Source of the DNA: Bacillota bacterium
Lineage (GTDB): Bacteria > Bacillota > Clostridia > Lachnospirales > Lachnospiraceae
NCBI GenBank assembly: GCA_023421075.1
Contig: JAEZUM010000071.1
Coordinates: 1 to 62,994, forward strand
DNA length: 62,994 bases
Direction: 5' to 3'
Of the stretch, positions 61,538 through 62,994 are shown one piece after another; position 1 is the stretch's first letter, and each line of letters starts with the position of its first letter. The position numbers were made by a program, and so were the translations under genes. The notes under the pieces are model-generated. The model did no database searches. It had not been told where the DNA came from and saw only the letters and a program-made list of their open reading frames with translations.

Positions 61538-62845
61538 ATGAAGAGAAAATTTTCTGCTTTACTTATGATATTCGCCATATTCCTGGTAGCTTGTCGTAAG
61601 GATGCTCCATTCATTACACAACCTACCATGAATGAGGCTGATTACATGCCTTTTGATTACAGTGATCATACCGAATATAGAGAAGCTCTCTATACTACCT
61701 TACTGGCAGATACCGTAGCCATCCAAAAAGGGAAACGGGTGATTGCTCAGACCGAGGTTCCGGGAGATTGGAGTGGGAAAACCTTTGAGGGTTTTGGTAC
61801 AAAGAATGATATCTTCGGTTACGATGTGAGAAGCTGTGATATCTCCGGAGAGGATCTGAGTGTGGTTAAGGACATTAACGATCTCTGCTTTGATACGGAT
61901 ACGATCTGGCCCAAGGTGCTGCCGGAGGGCTTCGATCCTCAAAAGCTTTTGGAATATAACAAGAATCCAGGACTTGGGATACGAGCATTGCATAAAAAAG
62001 GTATCACCGGCAAGGGAGTAAGCATCGCTATCATTGATCAGGGTCTCCTGCTCGAGCATGAACAATATAAGAATAACCTTATGCTATATGAACGAATTCA
62101 TTGCTCCGATCCTACGGCACAGATGCACGGTCCCGCTGTCGCCAGTATTGCCGTAGGAAAAGAAATCGGCGTTGCTCCGAAAGCGAAGCTTTATTATATT
62201 GCATCGACCTTCGGACATTTCACCGATAAAGGATATGACTTCGATGCTACTATCATGGCGGATGCCATTCTGCGGATCCTGGAGGTTAATAAAGAGCTGG
62301 CACAGGATGACAAGATAAGGGTCATTTCGATTTCCAGAGGGTATATGAGCAGAGATAAGGGTTATGATGAGCTTCAGGCTGCCATCAAGAAGGCGGATGA
62401 AGAAAATGTCTTTGTAATAACAACCTCCACCAATGAGTACTATAAGGATTTTAATCTTTTAGGCATGGACCGGGATTATGAGAAAGACCCGGAAGAGGTG
62501 AGCTCCTATGAACCGGTAGCTTGGTTAGCCGAGGATTTCTACAATAATCCGAACCGCTTCCAGGGACTGTTGCTTTTCCCGATTGGCTCTAGAACCATTG
62601 CCGGCTGTACAAGTACTGACAGCTATGCTATCTCCCGCAATGGTGGGTTAAGCTGGGGTGTCCCCTGGTGCGCCGGTCTCTATGCACTTTGTTGTCAGGT
62701 AAAGCCGGATATCACACCGCAGGAATTTATAGAAGCTGCTTATTCGACTGCTCTCACAACGGAGATTGAATACAATGGTAAAACTTATTCCTTCGGGAAA
62801 GTGATTAATCCGGAAGGAATCATTGATCTACTTCAAAATAAGTAA
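61538..62845 (+). CDS. Subtilisin-like lipoprotein protease (S8)
   Basis: A 435-residue lipoprotein (lipobox LVAC, about residue 19). The catalytic triad is visible: Asp in VSIAIIDQG, His in AQMHGPAVASIAVG and Ser in GLSWGVPWCAGLYAL, which differs from the usual GTSMA. STNEYY may supply the oxyanion Asn. The lipid anchor puts it on the outer face of the membrane. Substrates are unknown. GGGAGAAA precedes the ATG. Confidence 0.85.
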   Translation: MKRKFSALLMIFAIFLVACRKDAPFITQPTMNEADYMPFDYSDHTEYREALYTTLLADTVAIQKGKRVIAQTEVPGDWSGKTFEGFGTKNDIFGYDVRSCDISGEDLSVVKDINDLCFDTDTIWPKVLPEGFDPQKLLEYNKNPGLGIRALHKKGITGKGVSIAIIDQGLLLEHEQYKNNLMLYERIHCSDPTAQMHGPAVASIAVGKEIGVAPKAKLYYIASTFGHFTDKGYDFDATIMADAILRILEVNKELAQDDKIRVISISRGYMSRDKGYDELQAAIKKADEENVFVITTSTNEYYKDFNLLGMDRDYEKDPEEVSSYEPVAWLAEDFYNNPNRFQGLLLFPIGSRTIAGCTSTDSYAISRNGGLSWGVPWCAGLYALCCQVKPDITPQEFIEAAYSTALTTEIEYNGKTYSFGKVINPEGIIDLLQNK

Positions 62846-62868
62846 CTGAAATCAGAGGCCACTTTAAA

Positions 62869-62994
62869 ATCGAGTAGGAGGCGGTGACTAACCGCCGTCC
62901 TCTCACAGCACCGTGCGTACCGTTCGGTACACGGCGCTTTCAATAGTTGATGTGCACAGACTGATAAGCCGTGGCTAAGTCATAAAAGCCACTG
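62869..62994 (-). mobile_element. 3' end of a group II intron (continues beyond window)
   Basis: On the minus strand the end of the intron is visible: domain V at 62907-62938 (catalytic triad AGC, GCCGTG/CACGGTG stems, TACC/GGTA with loop and a CG bulge), then domain VI with the GGCGGT/ACCGCC stem, ending in CTACTCGAT at about 62869. The element inserts 24 bases after the subtilase stop codon. The rest, including most of the maturase, lies to the right of the window. Confidence 0.85.
62940..62994 (-). CDS. ltrA: Intron reverse transcriptase/maturase, C-terminal fragment
   Basis: Only the last 17 codons are in the window: SGFYDLATAYQSVHINY then a stop at 62940-62942. This ending is like those of LtrA-type group II intron proteins, and it lies just upstream of domain V as expected. 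The protein would splice and mobilise the intron. Confidence 0.65.
   Translation of the reverse strand, partial: SGFYDLATAYQSVHINY

Noticed and set aside
1..62994. CRISPR array
   Set aside because: No series of three or more evenly spaced direct repeats was seen anywhere in the window; the att copies are far apart and irregular.

Overview
The window looks like a chromosome segment of a low-GC, anaerobic, plant-polymer-degrading Clostridia species, most likely Lachnospiraceae (an Anaerocolumna or Lachnoclostridium-like genome). This rests on strong AGGAGG ribosome sites, AT-rich codon use, clostridial families (DUF960, DUF1643-like, DUF5688-like, PRK06851-like, Sll1717-type ATPase) and a beta-glucan degradation locus. 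The genus is a guess from gene content.

Positions 1-28.5 kb form a tRNA-Gly(CCC) integration hot spot. The 3' end of the tRNA (attL, 107-127) is repeated exactly at 19187-19207, bounding a 19-kb integrative element. It encodes a tyrosine integrase, an Xis-like protein, a P4/D5-type replication helicase, RadC, several small proteins and no visible relaxase. Cargo lies at both ends: at the left a restriction-modification locus (two nuclease-like genes, two paralogous methyltransferases and a double-HTH controller with a tandem operator), and at the right a GTPase with an unusual P-loop plus an unknown helical protein. Beyond attR lie further att copies (21536-21553, 21709-21723) and decayed ones (19361-19378; weaker near 26260 and 28470). 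They delimit a 2.3-kb unit carrying only an Sll1717-type ATPase and two copies of a ~165-bp hairpin module. Next come a membrane protein, a MutT-like hydrolase and a PLD-helicase-DUF3427 gene broken by a frameshift. This looks like a record of successive integrations.

Positions 28.5-41 kb hold housekeeping genes (ABC-F, uridine kinase-like, RCC1-repeat exported protein, SurE, CPBP protease) and an 8-kb three-gene operon: a small Sel1-repeat protein, a 2112-residue protein with a huge helical N-terminus, a degenerate P-loop NTPase and a C-terminal HEPN-type RNKVAH motif, and a CorA-like two-helix membrane protein. This operon is my best candidate for an undescribed system, perhaps anti-phage or stress-triggered; the function is inferred.

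Positions 41-63 kb are ordinary chromosome: peptidase T, sugar isomerase, MATE exporter, serine hydrolase, an AraC-controlled laminarin/beta-glucan locus (GH5 without signal peptide, GH16-CBM lipoprotein), a beta-helix lipoprotein, ABC-F plus CutC, an AraC/GyrI-like regulator, two tandem paralogous proteins, a double P-loop ATPase with a degenerate first site, a chemoreceptor and a subtilase lipoprotein. A highly structured 133-bp element (RNA or MITE) sits at 61236-61368. The window ends inside a group II intron whose 3' end abuts the subtilase gene.
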